From the NCBI GenBank assembly GCA_024345305.1, contig BRON01000015.1:1-64000 (forward strand): DNA of 64,000 bases. The letters run 5' to 3'. Every line of letters starts with the position of its first letter. The first letter of the stretch is position 1. Origin of the DNA: Mrakia gelida (taxonomy: Eukaryota; Basidiomycota; Tremellomycetes; Cystofilobasidiales; Mrakiaceae). Below the pieces are notes generated by a model, which made no database searches, was not told where the DNA came from, and worked only from the letters and a program-made list of their open reading frames with translations. Both the position numbers and the translations under genes were made by a program. Below are positions 43,801 through 55,859 of this stretch, in pieces.

Positions 43801-46800
43801 CGTCCTCTTCCAACCTCCTCACGGCGTTCGTCAGATCCACCAGTACCACCATCTGACCCAGCTTCACCTTCCCCCAGCTCAACTTCCCTCCACTTCCAGA
43901 CTTCCCTCCAGCGACAGCCATGGCGACCATCTCCGCATCGCTCAACCAGAACTTGGCGATCCCGAGGGTTTCGACGAGCATCGCGAGGATGGCTTGGTTG
44001 TGGAGAACGATATCGGATTTGTCTGACGAAGCGCATCCGAAGAGAGGTCGGTAGAAGATCTGGGGGTGGTCGATTTGGAGGTCGAGAAGGAGAGGAAGGA
44101 GAACGGAGCGGGAGGCGGTGGGTTCGAGGAGGAGTCGCTGAAAGAGGCAGCGAAGGGTCAGCTGAGAGAGCTGAGAAACTCGTGATGGGAGAAAGCGATG
44201 GCTCACCTCAAACAGAGCCGGTCCGAGTTCCTTGACACTAGCTCTCGAGATGTCGTCTCGACCAACGACGAGCCGAAGGATCGAATCGACGAGAGGGAGA
44301 GACTCCGACGCGACCTGCGAAAGCGACTCAATCCAATCAGCTCTCTGGCAACTCGACGACTGAGAAAGCGCCAAGCCGATTTGAACTCGCCAAATCCTTC
44401 AACGCCGCATCCAACGCAAACTTCCACCGTCCACCATCTTTCGCCTCAAGCCACAGTTCCTCCACCAAAGCCCAAGCTCCATCTCCAGCCACCTCCTCGT
44501 CCAAATCCCGTCCTCCTCCGCCACCATCTTTCCCTCCCAGGCTGAAGGCGACCAGCAATCCCATAGTCTTGGCCGCGAGAGTCTCGTCTCCACCATCGGA
44601 CGACGACGACGAGGCGAGAAGGTCGACTTGAGGGAGGACGCGATTCCTGACGAGGTCGAGAAAGAGCAGGCGATCTCTTTCGAGGTCGTTCTTGCTGTCG
44701 GAAGTCGAGGACGAAGACTGAAGGAAGTGGGTCTGAGTGGTTTGGAGGAAAAGGAGGAGAGCGCGCCGGTGAACGAGGGTGGTGAGGGTTCCGAGGTCCG
44801 AGGGGAAGAGTTCGGGCCAGAAGCTCTGCGAGACGAGAACAACAAGGAAAAGACGGTGAGCTCTCCCTGATTTCTCGACTCGAGTTCAAAGGAGACGAAA
44901 AGAGGAGTAAAGCAGACGCAAGCTCACCTCAACCTCCCCTCTCAAAACACTTCTCCTCTCGGTCTCGTTCCCAACTCCCAACGCCATCACCACCCCCTCC
45001 CAAGCAACAGCTTCGCTCACTCTCCTCCTATCCCAAGCTCCACCGTCCGTTCCATCGCCACCGTAAACCTCCCTCACCTCCTCCCTCTCCAGCTTCACCA
45101 CCTCTCCCCTTCTCACCCTCCCAACCAACCTCGCCAGCATCTCCTTCTCCCCAACCTGGTTCTGACTCTGATTCTGGTTAGCGAAGGCTCTAGCCCCTCC
45201 TCCGGTGTTCGATCTCTTCGGAGCGCTGGTTCCAGGCGTAGAGGAAGGTGAAAAGGCGATCGCGCGAGTGAGTCGAAGGAGTGAGAGAAGGAGAGACTGG
45301 AGTGCTAAAGGTGAGGTTGGAGGGACGGAGAGAGGGTGGGTTGGGATGGGAGCTGTTGGTGAGGTAGGAGAGAGGAGAGAGATAAAGAGTGGAAGAGTTC
45401 GAGACTACAAGGTGCGAAGAAAATTGAAGGGTCAGCTCAGATCAAATCGCACGACGCGTCTATCGAGATTGAAGCGGCGAGGAAACTCACCCTCAACGCC
45501 TCATCCCCACCCTCCAGAACGTTCAGACACCATCTCCACCTCTCCCCTTCCTCCTCCTTTGTCCCACTCCTCCAGTACTTCACCACTAGCGTGAACACCT
45601 CCAACGACATTCCTTTCCCTCCATCTCCGCCACCGTCCCCTCCTCCGGTTGTGAACGCCCTTCCGAGCTCGACGAGGACCTCCGCTGCACAGGGAAAAGG
45701 TTGAGCCCAAGGTTGAGATGCGTAGGGGACGTATACATGGAGGACTTTGAGGAGCGCCGAGAGCGGAGGAGGGACGAGGGAAGGTGCTGAGAGGAAGAGT
45801 GTTGAGGCTCGAGAGGAGGTCGTCGAGTGAGGAGTTGTCGCGTTGATGGCTGAGACTGAGCCTGAGCGAGAAGAGTAGGTGGGGTAGGAGACTGAGTTGG
45901 AGGTGTTGGATCGGGACGTGTTGTGGTAGGTGCTGCTGTGAGCTGAAGCTGGGTTGGTTGCGGAGGAAGGAGTCGAGCTCGAAGGGACGCCGAGCTGGGA
46001 AGCGAGGGAAGGGTTGGCGAGGGTCGAGAGAAGGCGATTCCGACGTTCCTGCTTGAGAGCGTTGGACATCTCGTGCTCGAAGCGGAGGTATTGAGGATGA
46101 GGAGGGATTTTGGTCGTCTTGATGGAGGACGATCTCGAGGTCTTCCCGTCGTCGAAAGCAGACGCGTCCTTCACGTCTCCTCCTTCGGAAGAAGCGACTC
46201 CGGAGAGACTTCCCATCGTAGTCGTCGTCTTCCCTCTCTCCCTCTCGTGCTTTCCAGCAGCGAGAGACTGCATCGCCTGATCCGCAACTCCTCGAAAGCC
46301 TCCGCCGAACTTGGATCTGAAGAACCCTCCTCCTCCTGCGGCGTGGTCTCGCTCGTCTCCTCCTCCGTGGTGCTGAGATCCTCTTCGATCTCGTTCCGGT
46401 GGATACGACTCCTCCTTCTGCCTTCGCCTCTCCTCGAAGGTGACGCCTGGGGATGGGGAGGGAGTGTTGGACGCTGAGCTCGTGGTAGAGGGACCGACGA
46501 CAATATCACGGACGGACTTCCAGTGCGCTTGCGATGGAGAAGGAAGTTGAGGAGAGGTTCGACTTGGTGGCGGAAGGTAGACGGTGTTGGTGTTGAGAGG
46601 AGGAAGGGTAAGTCTTGGTTTGGACGGTTGCAGTGGTGGTGATTTGACGACGAGGGAGGGGGAGAGGAGAGGAGGTGTCGTCGAGTGAGGGAAGGGGAAG
46701 GCTGAGCGTGGTGAGGTTGGAGGCGAGAGGGTGTCTGAGGTTGGAGAGTCGAAGATTTGATGTGGGGGTGAGGTAGAGGAAGAGGGTGGGAAGGCTTGAG

Positions 46801-47338
46801 GTGGTTCTGGATCGTGAGAGGACGTGACGATCGTCGGATGAGTCGACGTCGACGGTTCCTCTGCCTCCTCGACCTTGGGTAGTTCCGGCTCCTCGTGCTC
46901 GTGCTCGTGCGAATCGGCAGACCCACTCCCAAACTCCCCATCCAGCTGCCTAGCCAACTCTTCCGTCGCTGATCTCGGAGCGTGGCCTCCTCCAGCTCCT
47001 GCTGCTCTCGACGCCCGTCGATTCGAGATGATGGACGTTCCCGAGGCTTGACGCTTGTTGACGGCTGATCTCCGTACGAGTCTGATGGAGTCCTCTCCTG
47101 CTGTTGCTGAGGAGTCCTCTGAAGCTCGTGAGTTTGTCGACGTGTTGAGAGAGGAACGGTCGGACGAGGAGGAAGTTGGATGGGAGGAGGAGGATGGAAC
47201 TGCGAGGCTGCTGAAGGGATCGTTGGACGAAGGAGGAGGTTGACCTAGGGTTTGATTCTTCATGAACGACTTGGCCGCTGCCCATCCCCTCCGTTTGTCC
47301 TTCTTGAGATCTGGGTCGGAGGAGGAAGAAGCGTCCAT
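37812..47338 (-). CDS. Large UNC80-like HEAT-type protein
   Basis: A 9.5-kb multi-exon gene for a protein of well over 2,000 residues. The first exon (47338 to about 45497) is a low-complexity Ser/Pro region followed by HPQYLRFEHEMSNALKQERR. Later exons form helical, HEAT-like sequence. Segments resemble animal UNC80 in the same order: AVFLLSLAAEKTPSSLL with SRLSTIFSWRSRVLSQ; LLSTQHDLPPAFSHFVFNHL; FLAYSQAESIPAIREAIEYA with FRRLFNVHVESMVFQSIA; and STPLFLLLRPWIRTKML. In animals UNC80 is a cytosolic scaffold of the NALCN sodium-leak channel, whose fungal relative is the Cch1 calcium channel. The fungal role is therefore inferred only. A reading-frame break near 44340-44375 is not explained by a normal-sized intron. 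The stop is at 37812. Confidence 0.75.
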
Positions 47339-47845
47339 CGTTCGCGATCGAGACGGGAGGGGAGGGAAGGGAGGACGAAGGTCGAGGTCGATCTGATGGC
47401 AAGCAGAACTGGGTCAGTCTCAATCCATATACTTCAGGATAGTTGAGCGTTGAAATATTAACGTACTACCTTCCTCTAGGCGAGAAGTTTGACTCCGCTC
47501 GAGTGAGTTGAAGATGGCGAAATCTCGAAGGAGGGAAGGGGAAGGCAGATGAGCTTGAGCTTTGACGAGGTCGATGAGAGGAACCGAGGGTGGAGAGAAC
47601 AGGGTTGCACGAGAAGTCTTGTTTCGGATCCGAGGAGCTGATAGGTCAAAGATGAGTCGGATACCGAGCTGAAAGTGAAGATCTGCGCTGGGTGACTGTT
47701 GAGAGGGAGGAAGAGGAAGGGAAGGGACGAGCTCACCCTTCCCCTGCGCGGAACACGTTCAAGCTCGACGTCTCCTTCCCTTCCTTCCCTCCTGAAGCCA
47801 ACAGCCATCTCCCCACTTATCTCTTCTTCTTTCATATCCCCTCGG
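47339..47845. promoter_or_regulatory. Divergent promoter of the UNC80-like gene and SPC3
   Basis: The two start codons are 507 bp apart on opposite strands, so both promoters lie here. No specific site is recognised. Confidence 0.45.
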
Positions 47846-49034
47846 ATGTACTCTGCTTTCCAGCGTCTGAGCACCGTCTCCTCGCTGGCAGTGACGGTTC
47901 TGTTCTCGCTCCTGTTCGCGGTCTCCCTCTCCTCCTTCGTTCTCATTCCTTCGTCAATCGCGAACGGCTCGGTAGACGTACATCCTCTGAACGTGTGAGT
48001 AACGGCATCCTCTCGTCTAAATATATCGTTCTGAAGCTAATTGAACGTCTCTTCTCGTGTTCAGGGTGATGGGTCGGTCGAGGCAGTTCGCTCAGGAGCA
48101 GGAGTTCGCCTTCGCGACTTTCGACGTCAAAGCAGGTCAGTAGATCTTCTTTCCGTCTCAGTTTCCGGTCAGGAGTCTCAAGGAGGGTCTCAAAGGACGT
48201 ATCGGAAGCTGGAAGAGTCCGGATATTGAAGGTTAGAGGGCAGGCGGCCGAGATCAACGAGCCAGCGAGGAAGGTCGAGCTCAACTCCTCCTTCCCTTCC
48301 TTCGTTCCTCCACGTCGACCATCTGCCTTCCTCCCACCCATACTCTCTCTAAACACCATCACGACATATACAGCCCTTCTCTGCATCTCACCACCAGCTC
48401 CTCGACGTCTCGCGAAACATTCAACTGACTCCCACCCTACCTCCTTCACCATCCTCCCTCTCCGTCCTGGTCTCCTCCTCCCTCCAGATCTCACCCCTCT
48501 CTTCAACTGGAACACCAAACAACTCTTCCTCCAACTCACAGCAGAGTACCAGACCGCCTCCACTGTTCGTCCCACAGCCTTTCCCTCCCTTCCTACCTCT
48601 CTTCCTCTTCGCTCTCTCGCCTTGAAACTCGATGAGCTCACACACCTTCCTTCCGCGTCGCCTTCCTCTCGTTCCACTCAGACCCCCAACTCCCTCGTCC
48701 TCTGGGACAAACTCATCCTCTCCCCTAAACAAGCCAAGCTCAACGTCCAGAACGCGAGGAACAAGTACGCTTTCAGGGAGCCGTCGAGATCGTTCAGGTG
48801 AGTTTCGACACGCAACTCCCTCTCTTGCTCGTCGCCTCGCTCTCTTTCTTAATCACTAACACTGTTTCCCTCTCTCGTGCGTTTTTTTTTTTTTGTTGTT
48901 GCAGCGACGTCACCAACGTGACCTACGTCCTGTCGTATCACCTGATGCCCTACGTTGGGTTCCTTGCTTCTGGGGAGGTCGCCCGAGGGAACGAGGTGTT
49001 GGAGAGGATGCCGAAGGTCAAGCAGAGGATTTAG
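47846..49034 (+). CDS. SPC3: Signal peptidase complex subunit 3
   Basis: Accessory subunit of the ER signal peptidase. Four exons (47846-47994, 48065-48135, 48488-48797, 48905-49034) join in frame to 219 residues. Residues 1-45 contain one membrane anchor (VSSLAVTVLFSLLFAVSLSSFVL). The lumenal domain has family landmarks: the QEFAFATFDVKADL region, PLFNWNTKQLFLQLTAEY, NSLVLWDKLILSPKQAKL, and DVTNVTYVLSYHLMPYVGFL near the C-terminus. An insertion after LTAEY makes it somewhat longer than yeast Spc3. Intron 2 is unusually long for this window (352 bp), and the last intron carries a run of about 12 T just before its acceptor. It is convergent with the acid phosphatase gene (369 bp between stops). 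Confidence 0.95.
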
Positions 49035-49403
49035 AGAGGGGAAGTGGGTGTGATGGGGTGGAGGGGTGGGGGGCTTTTGGGTGGATGGCATGGAAGTGCT
49101 TCGGAGTGACGAGATGAAGGAAAGCGGGAGGCAAGAGCGAGTCGCGCGAGACGTGGTGCGAGAGACGAGTCGAACTGAATTGTGATCCTTGGTACGGGTT
49201 CAGCTCAACCTAGTAGCTTTCACTCGCATCTTACGCACCTGAGCACGTGTCACAACAGTGCTCGACAAAAGGAGAAGCCAAAATGGAACGAGCTCTCTTG
49301 GACGAGTCGACGCGTCGTCTTTCTCATCCCTCTCACCACGTTTTCTGCATCTGGATCCATCTAGATGTTTCAATCTCTAATCCCCACCCCTCGTCATCCT
49401 CTT

Positions 49404-51885
49404 CTACTTCGCAGCAACAGCACACTTCGCCCAATCCCCTCCATCCTGAGCGAACTTTACGCTCTTCATCTTCAAAAACGCGTCGATCGGAACGAGTCCG
49501 TCCCAGTACTTGTTCGTCGTTTGGATGGCGTTGCTGTTGCGAGTAAGACCAAGCTTCAAGGTCAGCCCTTGAGCCCTCGGAAAAACAATCGAGGAAGAAA
49601 GAAGCGAGCGGAAAACTCACTTCACAATTGTCCTCACGAAAACACTGGTCTTCTGCGCCTTCTTGCTCCTGTACTTGGTAGCGGTGCAGGTGACTCGTTC
49701 GAACGCGAATCGACCTGAGAAGGGGACAATTTCGGAAACGACGAACTTGTGGGAAGGAGGGAGGGATGAGTGGGGTTTGGTTGGGAGGGGAGTTTTGTCC
49801 TGTTGTGTTCGATCAGCGAGCGACGAAGAGAGGTGAAGTCAGATCGGGAAAGAAAGAGGGAAGAGACCAGATGGCTGGACTTACGGTAAGGAAGGGGAGG
49901 TTGGTGAGGATCTCTACCATGGCGTTGTCGTGCGAGAAGTCTGGGGAAGGAAGATGGGCAGCGGGGGGATGGACGAGTCAGTTTCGACGCGTCGGGTTTC
50001 GTTGGGCTCGAGGCTACCGGCGCGAGACGAGGACAACTCACCTGCGAACACTCGCTTCCCTCCTGGAGGGGAGATCAAGCTCATGTTGGTGACTCCGGCC
50101 TGAACGACCTGATCAGAATCGAGGAGACGGGCGACGACCTCGTTGATGTACGACGCGCCGTTGATGGCTCCGAAGGGCGCTCCGTGGCCGTGAGCGTAGT
50201 ACTGAGAGAGGTGTTGCAGGTCAGTATGAGGGGGACCGACAGTTCATACGCAGAACGTTGTCACCTTTGAGACGTCGAAGCTGAAAAGGCAAGACGCGCA
50301 TCAGCCCAGGTCCGGACGGAGGGGGAGAAGCAGTCGTTCAAGAGGGCTCACTAGTACTCGTTCAACTTCCACTCTTCCGCGGTGAACGCATCGCACCAGG
50401 GCGATTTGACGAGAGTGACGTTTCGGAGGGAGTCGAATCCACAGAGACTCATGAGGCTGGACGAAGAAGAACGAGGAGGAACCAAAAAAGTCAGCACTCG
50501 CTGCTCTCTCCGAAGAGATTGATCGAAGGACGATCGCACCTGTTGATATCAGTAGTCGTCAAATTAGCTCCTGGCAGAAGTCCGTTGAGTCGCTTAGCGA
50601 TGGGAGGAGCGTAGACTGAGAGCCATTCCTCCTCAGCGACATCTCCAGGGTTCTGCAGCAAGAGCAAAAACGCGGCGAGTCAGCCTCGCGAGGGGAGAGG
50701 AACCTCGGAGACGAAACTCACGGGATCCAAGACGTTATCAGCCTCGCAGGTGGAGGGCGAAAGGGGGTTATCGAAGCCCTGAGTGGGAAGGAGGTTGTCA
50801 GTCAACGAAGTTTCGACGCATCGAGAAGAACGGCGAGATCGCTCACATCTTCCTCCGAGATCTTCACATCGACGTTGGGAAGAGCCGAAACGTTTCCGAT
50901 GAAGAAGGGGGAGCCGTTAAATCCCTGTGAGACCGAATCGAAGGCGAGGTCAGCTCTCTTGGATCGTCGAGCGGGAGACGTGAGAAATGGACTCAAACTC
51001 ACTTGAATGAACTGCCTTCCACTCTCGACGACTCTAGCCTCGTCACTCGATCGAGTCCAGAGTTCGGAACTCTTGGCGAGCTTCTTGTATCGGTCCTTCG
51101 CGACCTTCCCAGCGTCGTAGGCTCTGCGCGAGTGAACGAATGAAGTCGATCAGCACTCGCGTTCGTTCTTCTCGACCAACACGAAGTCGGAAGCACTCAC
51201 TCCTTCCTTCCGAAGTCAGTCAGGGAGTCGACCTCGAATCCCGAAAAAGTGTATCCGTCGAGGAACTTGAACGCTGAGGGGAGCTCCGAGGCAGTGAAGT
51301 TGGTGAGCTTTGCGAGAGCGGTTTGGATAACGACGTTGGCTTTCTTCGTGGGGTCTGGAAGGGAAGACCAGACGTCAGCGCCGTCTCGGGTTCAAAAGGG
51401 AGGAGAAGAGTGGACTCACATCGAGCTCCGTGCCGTTGAAGCTACCAGAGGCCGCAGGGAAGAAAAATCAGTCGCGCCGTTGTTTCGCCCTCGCAAATCG
51501 ATTCGATTCGAACTCACGATGGTGACCTGAGAGACCTCGCACCCAGAGGGAAGCTCGTAGCTTGCCGAAGAGTCCGTTCTGTCGGCGTAAGGAGAGTAGG
51601 GTCCGAGCTGTGTGAAAGAAAGACGGAGTCAGGCAGGGGTCAAGGAAGAAAATGCGATCGCGACGAGCTCACCTTCGAGAAAACCTCCTCGAACCCTTCG
51701 CTCTTCCAGTGCCTCTTAAAGATAGATCCCGAAGACGAGCTCCCCACCTTCCGGCTCTGAGTAAAACAGAGTCCCAGGGCGAGGGATAAGCAGACGAGGC
51801 CGACGAGCTTGGTCTTGACGGACGAGCTTCGACTCTGCTTCTTGTCGACGGGCTGTTGGGAGGGAAGAGAGACGTCCTGCTTCAT
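49404..51885 (-). CDS. Histidine acid phosphatase (phytase family)
   Basis: Secreted or membrane-anchored histidine phosphatase, branch 2. The N-terminus is cytosolic and basic, followed by one hydrophobic segment (LVGLVCLSLALGLCF), suggesting a signal anchor. The catalytic RHGxR motif is in LQRHGAR, encoded by a very short exon near 51420-51445. Later features are FKFLDGYTFSGFEVDSLTDF, GRQFIQGFNGSPFF, CEADNVLDPNPGDVAEEEW, SLMSLCGFDSL, WCDAFTAEEWKLNEY, YYAHGHGAPFG and the proton-donor motif DFSHDNAMVEIL (HD). About a dozen introns. The C-terminus reads KFAQDGGDWAKCAV before a stop at 49404-49406, typical of fungal phytases. It would release phosphate from phytate or other phosphomonoesters, and expression is likely phosphate-responsive (family knowledge). 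Confidence 0.9.
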
Positions 51886-52810
51886 CTTTGAGCTTTTTCT
51901 TGGCGAGGTGATGGTTGAGAGTCGAAAAGAGAAGAAGCTATATCGGTCTGTCTTTGGTTCAGCTGAGTAGAAGGCCGTCGTCGGACGCGATCAATTGAAG
52001 AGGTCCAGTAGATCGAAACGTGGTCAGCTTTGTCGAACGTTGGTCGTCTGCTACCTTTTCGCAGCTTTTTGTGACTCTGTGATAGGTCCGAAGGGCAAGA
52101 GGGAGCATATCCATGTCAGTTCTGTGACAATCTCGACCGAGGGAGGCAGCTCGAAGAGAAGGAAGGAGGACGAAGCCGGAGGGAAAGACTGGGCTGAAGG
52201 GAGGAGGAGACAGCGGCTCGAGAAAGGCTCTTGAGCTCGAGACTGGTTCAAGATCTGGACCCTCGAAGAACGATATGCGAAGATGGAGCAGATGGCCTTG
52301 AATCCTGTCTGGAGGTCTTTGGAGCTTGATGGCGTCGGAGGGAGGACGAGGAGGAAGACGAGGGAAGGAGAAAACGGTGAGCTCGAAACTTGTGAGCTCG
52401 ACTCGTTTTCGTCGGCCCTTCTCCCTTCACCCACAACTTGATCGATCCAACCACTTCCTCGCCAGATCAGTAGACATTCTATCGACACCTCGCCGTGCGA
52501 GTTGGCGCTATATCTCTCCATAAGTCCTATCGAGAGAGCGAACGAGCTGGAGGAGCAGACGCTCGGAAGACGAGGTCAAGCTCGCCGTCGCCTGCTTCAT
52601 CGAAGCAACTGTTTCGCCTTTCTTGCCTTTTGCTGCACCAAAGCGATCAAGCGACATCCCTTAGCTCCAATTACTCGACCTTCAAGAGCTTCGTTCAGGG
52701 CGAGAAAGGGGGGACGGCCGAGAGCTCAGCGCTCAACGCTCGACTCGCCATCTTTCCTTCTCCTCCTCCCTTCCCTTCTTTCTCCTCCCACCCCCCACCT
52801 TCTCAAAGTC
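51886..52810. other. Divergent intergenic region between phosphatase and F-box-like B
   Basis: A 0.92-kb region upstream of two divergent genes. I looked for an exon encoding the F-box present in copy A and did not find one. No other feature is identified. Confidence 0.5.
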
Positions 52811-54647
52811 ATGTCTGACCTTCAACTCTCCATCATCTCGCCGAACCCACCTCTCGTTCTTCTCCCAGTCGATGCTGGATCCCAAGGAGCTCTCTCGCAA
52901 GCTGACCTACGTATCCATATTCTCCAGATCGCTCGTCGATTGCTGGTCAAGGATATCGCCTTCATGTTCCCCAACACTAAGAGACACTCGAAGCTCAACA
53001 CTCTCCTCGCTCTCGCTTCCTCCGAGGCTGCTGGTTTCGTCAAGTCCAAGTCGGCTTCGTTCGTCAGGTCAGTCGCTCGCTCCCAGTTCCTCCCTCCACC
53101 CACGTCGCTCGTATACTGAATCCACTCTTTAGACCCTTTTGAATCCATAGAGAAGTCCCCCATGACTTGGCCTGCAAGACCTCGCTCCCAGTTCGATATC
53201 GACTTCACCTCGTCTCCATCGTCTCTGGATTCGCGTCCCTCGTCCACCTCTCGCTCCCTTTCTTCCTCCTCTCCAACTCCCTCTTCGAAACCATGCTCGA
53301 CCACGCTAACCTTGTCTCACTCGACATCGGTTCCTACACCATCGAAAACAACAAGAGCGGCTTGGATTACAACGTCGTCGTTCCTCGTCCTCCTCATCCT
53401 CGAGTAGCAGGTCCTCTCGTCCTTCACTCCCTCGTCTCAACTTTCGGAAAAGGAGACCTCTCGCTCGACCTCCCGAGGATGGAGAACTTCGTCAAGTTGC
53501 TCATCTCCTACTCCGTCACCATCCCTACCCTCACCATCCAACTCCAACTCAAACACCCCAACAACAACAACGTCGATGACGAGACCAACCCCTACCGCAC
53601 TCAAGGACCTCTCACCCGAACCGCTCTCCCAGGCCTCGAAACCCTCGTCCTCGCAGTCCAACACCACTCGCTTCCCATGGGACACCACCTCCTTAACAGG
53701 ATCCTCGTAGCTCAACCGGACCTCCCCAACTTCGTCTTCAAGATCGACGGCTTCCCGTCCACAACCCGCACCTTTCCGTACGCGATGAACAACACTCGCC
53801 TCTCCCTCTCCCTCCCTTCCTGGACCTCAGAGGTAGTGGCTTACGCTCAGGAGTGGTCGGAGGAGATGCGGTATGAATGGCAGGGAATGGGGATCGGGAG
53901 GGTGGGGGGGTTGTACGAGAGGGTCGAAGGTGGGAGGAGAGAGAACGAGTTCGAACTCAAGGATTTTGAACTCGAGCTTAGGTCCCGATCCTACGTCCTT
54001 CCTGACCAAATCAAGGCGCTCAGGAGGGAACCAGCCCTTGCTAAGATGGAGAGGTTGTCGCTCGTGCACTGTTGTTTGGGAAGGAAATGGGTGAGTTCGT
54101 CTCTCGTTTTCCTTTCGTCGCGCGTCGTTCGTTCGTTCGTCGTCGCGTCCTAATCCCAACCCAACCCCTCCTTCGTTCGTTCGTTCGTTCGTACCAGCTC
54201 AAAACCCTCCATCAATTTTCCCTCTTCACCAACCTCACCTCCCTCACCTTGTCCAACACCTCCCTCACCCTCCACCCAACCTTCGGACACACCCTCGCCT
54301 GCTCCCTCGAATGCTACCAAACCCTCTCTCTCGCTCGCACCGACCTCCACGCCCTCTCAGAGCGGCTAGGAGGATACCAGGTCGTCTTCCGAATCGTCGT
54401 CGAGATCAACTCCGCTAGGCTCAAGCAACTCGTCAAGAAACTCCCCGTCGGAGCGAGGGTGCGACTCACCAGTACCAGGGGGTGGTGGAAGTTGAAGAAG
54501 CAGGAGGAGGAGGAGGGACTGGCAGGGATCGCTTTGGAGGGGGAGTGTCGTCCTCGATCCGGGGTGGGGAAGGAGGCGGTGGTTTTGGTTCTGCTGGTTC
54601 GAGCAGAGATCCTACCGCCGAGCTCACTGAGTTTGAGAAGTTCTTGA
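52811..54647 (+). CDS. F-box-like paralogue, copy B, lacking the F-box exon
   Basis: Three exons (52811-53067, 53151-54090, 54198-54647). The start ATG sits in a position equivalent to the copy A start. Exon 1 then reads through IARRLLVKDIAFMFPNTKR and LNTLLALASSEAAGFVK with no F-box exon, so it probably cannot bind Skp1. Exon 2 and most of exon 3 are nearly identical to copy A. After HALSERLGGY the sequence diverges, and after VRLT the two genes share nothing. The last part is a Lys/Glu/Gly-rich tail ending at 54647. Another frame over 54480-54660 (AELTEFEKFLR) with a donor at 54657 would end at about 54728, so the 3' end is uncertain. It may be a truncated copy, a pseudogene or a dominant-negative paralogue. 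Confidence 0.55.
53135..54356 (+). repeat. Nearly identical inverted tract, copy B (partner 33773-34985)
   Basis: Matches copy A almost perfectly over about 1.2 kb in opposite orientation. Flanking paralogous sequence is clearly diverged on both sides, giving sharp edges inside an intron (5') and inside the last exon (3'). Confidence 0.88.
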
Positions 54648-54787
54648 GGTGAGCGAATATCTCTTCGGGGGGGCGCTCGGTCAAGTGCTGACCTCGAGCT
54701 CGTTTTCTCGACTTCGCAGGATGGGTTGAAGAGCGACGGACTTGACGCGTCGTCGGATCCGGATTCGCTGTTGATGGAGGGAGTCTG

Positions 54788-55859
54788 ATCGGGAAGGATG
54801 CTCTAGATCGCTTGGTGCTTCTTTTTTTTTTTTGCTTTGTCGTGCTTGTTTTTTGTTTGTTCGTGTTGCTGGAGACAAAGATGATGCAGCCCGTCTCGAA
54901 GTCTTCACCGCTGAGTTCCGGAAAACCCTCCCAATTCTTCTCGTCCCCTTCCGACGGTCTTTCAGCCTGCGCATGTGAAAGGGCTAGAAAATAGAAATGC
55001 TGGGAGCATTCAATGGGAGTCCTTGAACCGTAGAGCAAAGGGAGGCGAAAATCGTTTGTTCGGGAGCGCGATGGGACGAGACGCGTCTAGCGGTCGTTGA
55101 CGTTCTGATAACGAATTCAAGGAGGGCCAGTGTAGATATCGAGGATTCAAACTTTCAAATGGAATTATCCGAGATTGCTGAGGCGGTCGAGAAAGCAAGG
55201 CGAAGGTCATAAACGGCAAGGGAAGTGATTCGGAGCAAACCCGTCGCGTCGGCCCTCGTTTCGCTTTCGTTCCCCTTCGACGGCGAGGAGCGTCTCCAGA
55301 GTCACTCAATCGTCCCTCAGACCTGATCATACATATAATCTCGCTCATGACCTTACCTTGAGACCTCTAAACCCCTTGAAAGAAGGCAAAATGCGACCCG
55401 ACAGCCTTTCTCGACGGGTACTTGATGGACTCGCTTTTGATCTTTGACATGAGTCTCACTTATAGAGCAGTTGCTAACGCTTCTGCTAGTAGTGGTCGGA
55501 CCTAGATCCTTGCAGAATACACCTGAACCCACTAAGAAGACCCCTTCGAAAAGCGAGCGGACGCGCTCGTACTTGAAGAGGCATGGGTTCAATTCTGCAG
55601 ATTGGAGGAAGCTCTTCGTCTTCGCGCGGCGAGGAGCTTCCTTTTTGGGTCCTGCAGTGGGACACGGTAGTTAGACGCGCACGAATGAGATGGTTGTACG
55701 ACGATTGAGTGAGATGAAGTTTTGAGCGAGTGAGCGAAGAAAACGGGTGAGAGGCAATCAACGCGCGACGTGCTTTGACTGGAAGGTGGCTTCGAGATCG
55801 GATTCCTACTCCATCTCCATCCATCCCAAGCGATCCTCTTCTTGTAATCGGTCAGCGGG
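54788..55859. other. Intergenic region without recognised gene
   Basis: It begins with a T-rich stretch near 54822-54860. No protein gene, tRNA or known element is recognised. There is no counterpart next to copy A, where the downstream repeat starts almost directly after the gene, so this ~1.1-1.4 kb is either an insertion here or a loss there. Confidence 0.5.

Noticed and set aside
37812..47338. Tuberin (Tsc2) or Furry/Mor2/Tao3 as identity for the large protein.
   Set aside because: No Rap-GAP domain at the C-terminus and no Furry-type N-terminal motifs; the ordered resemblance is to UNC80.
55585..55600. GGGTTCAATTCTGC resembling a B box.
   Set aside because: No matching A box upstream and no fold.
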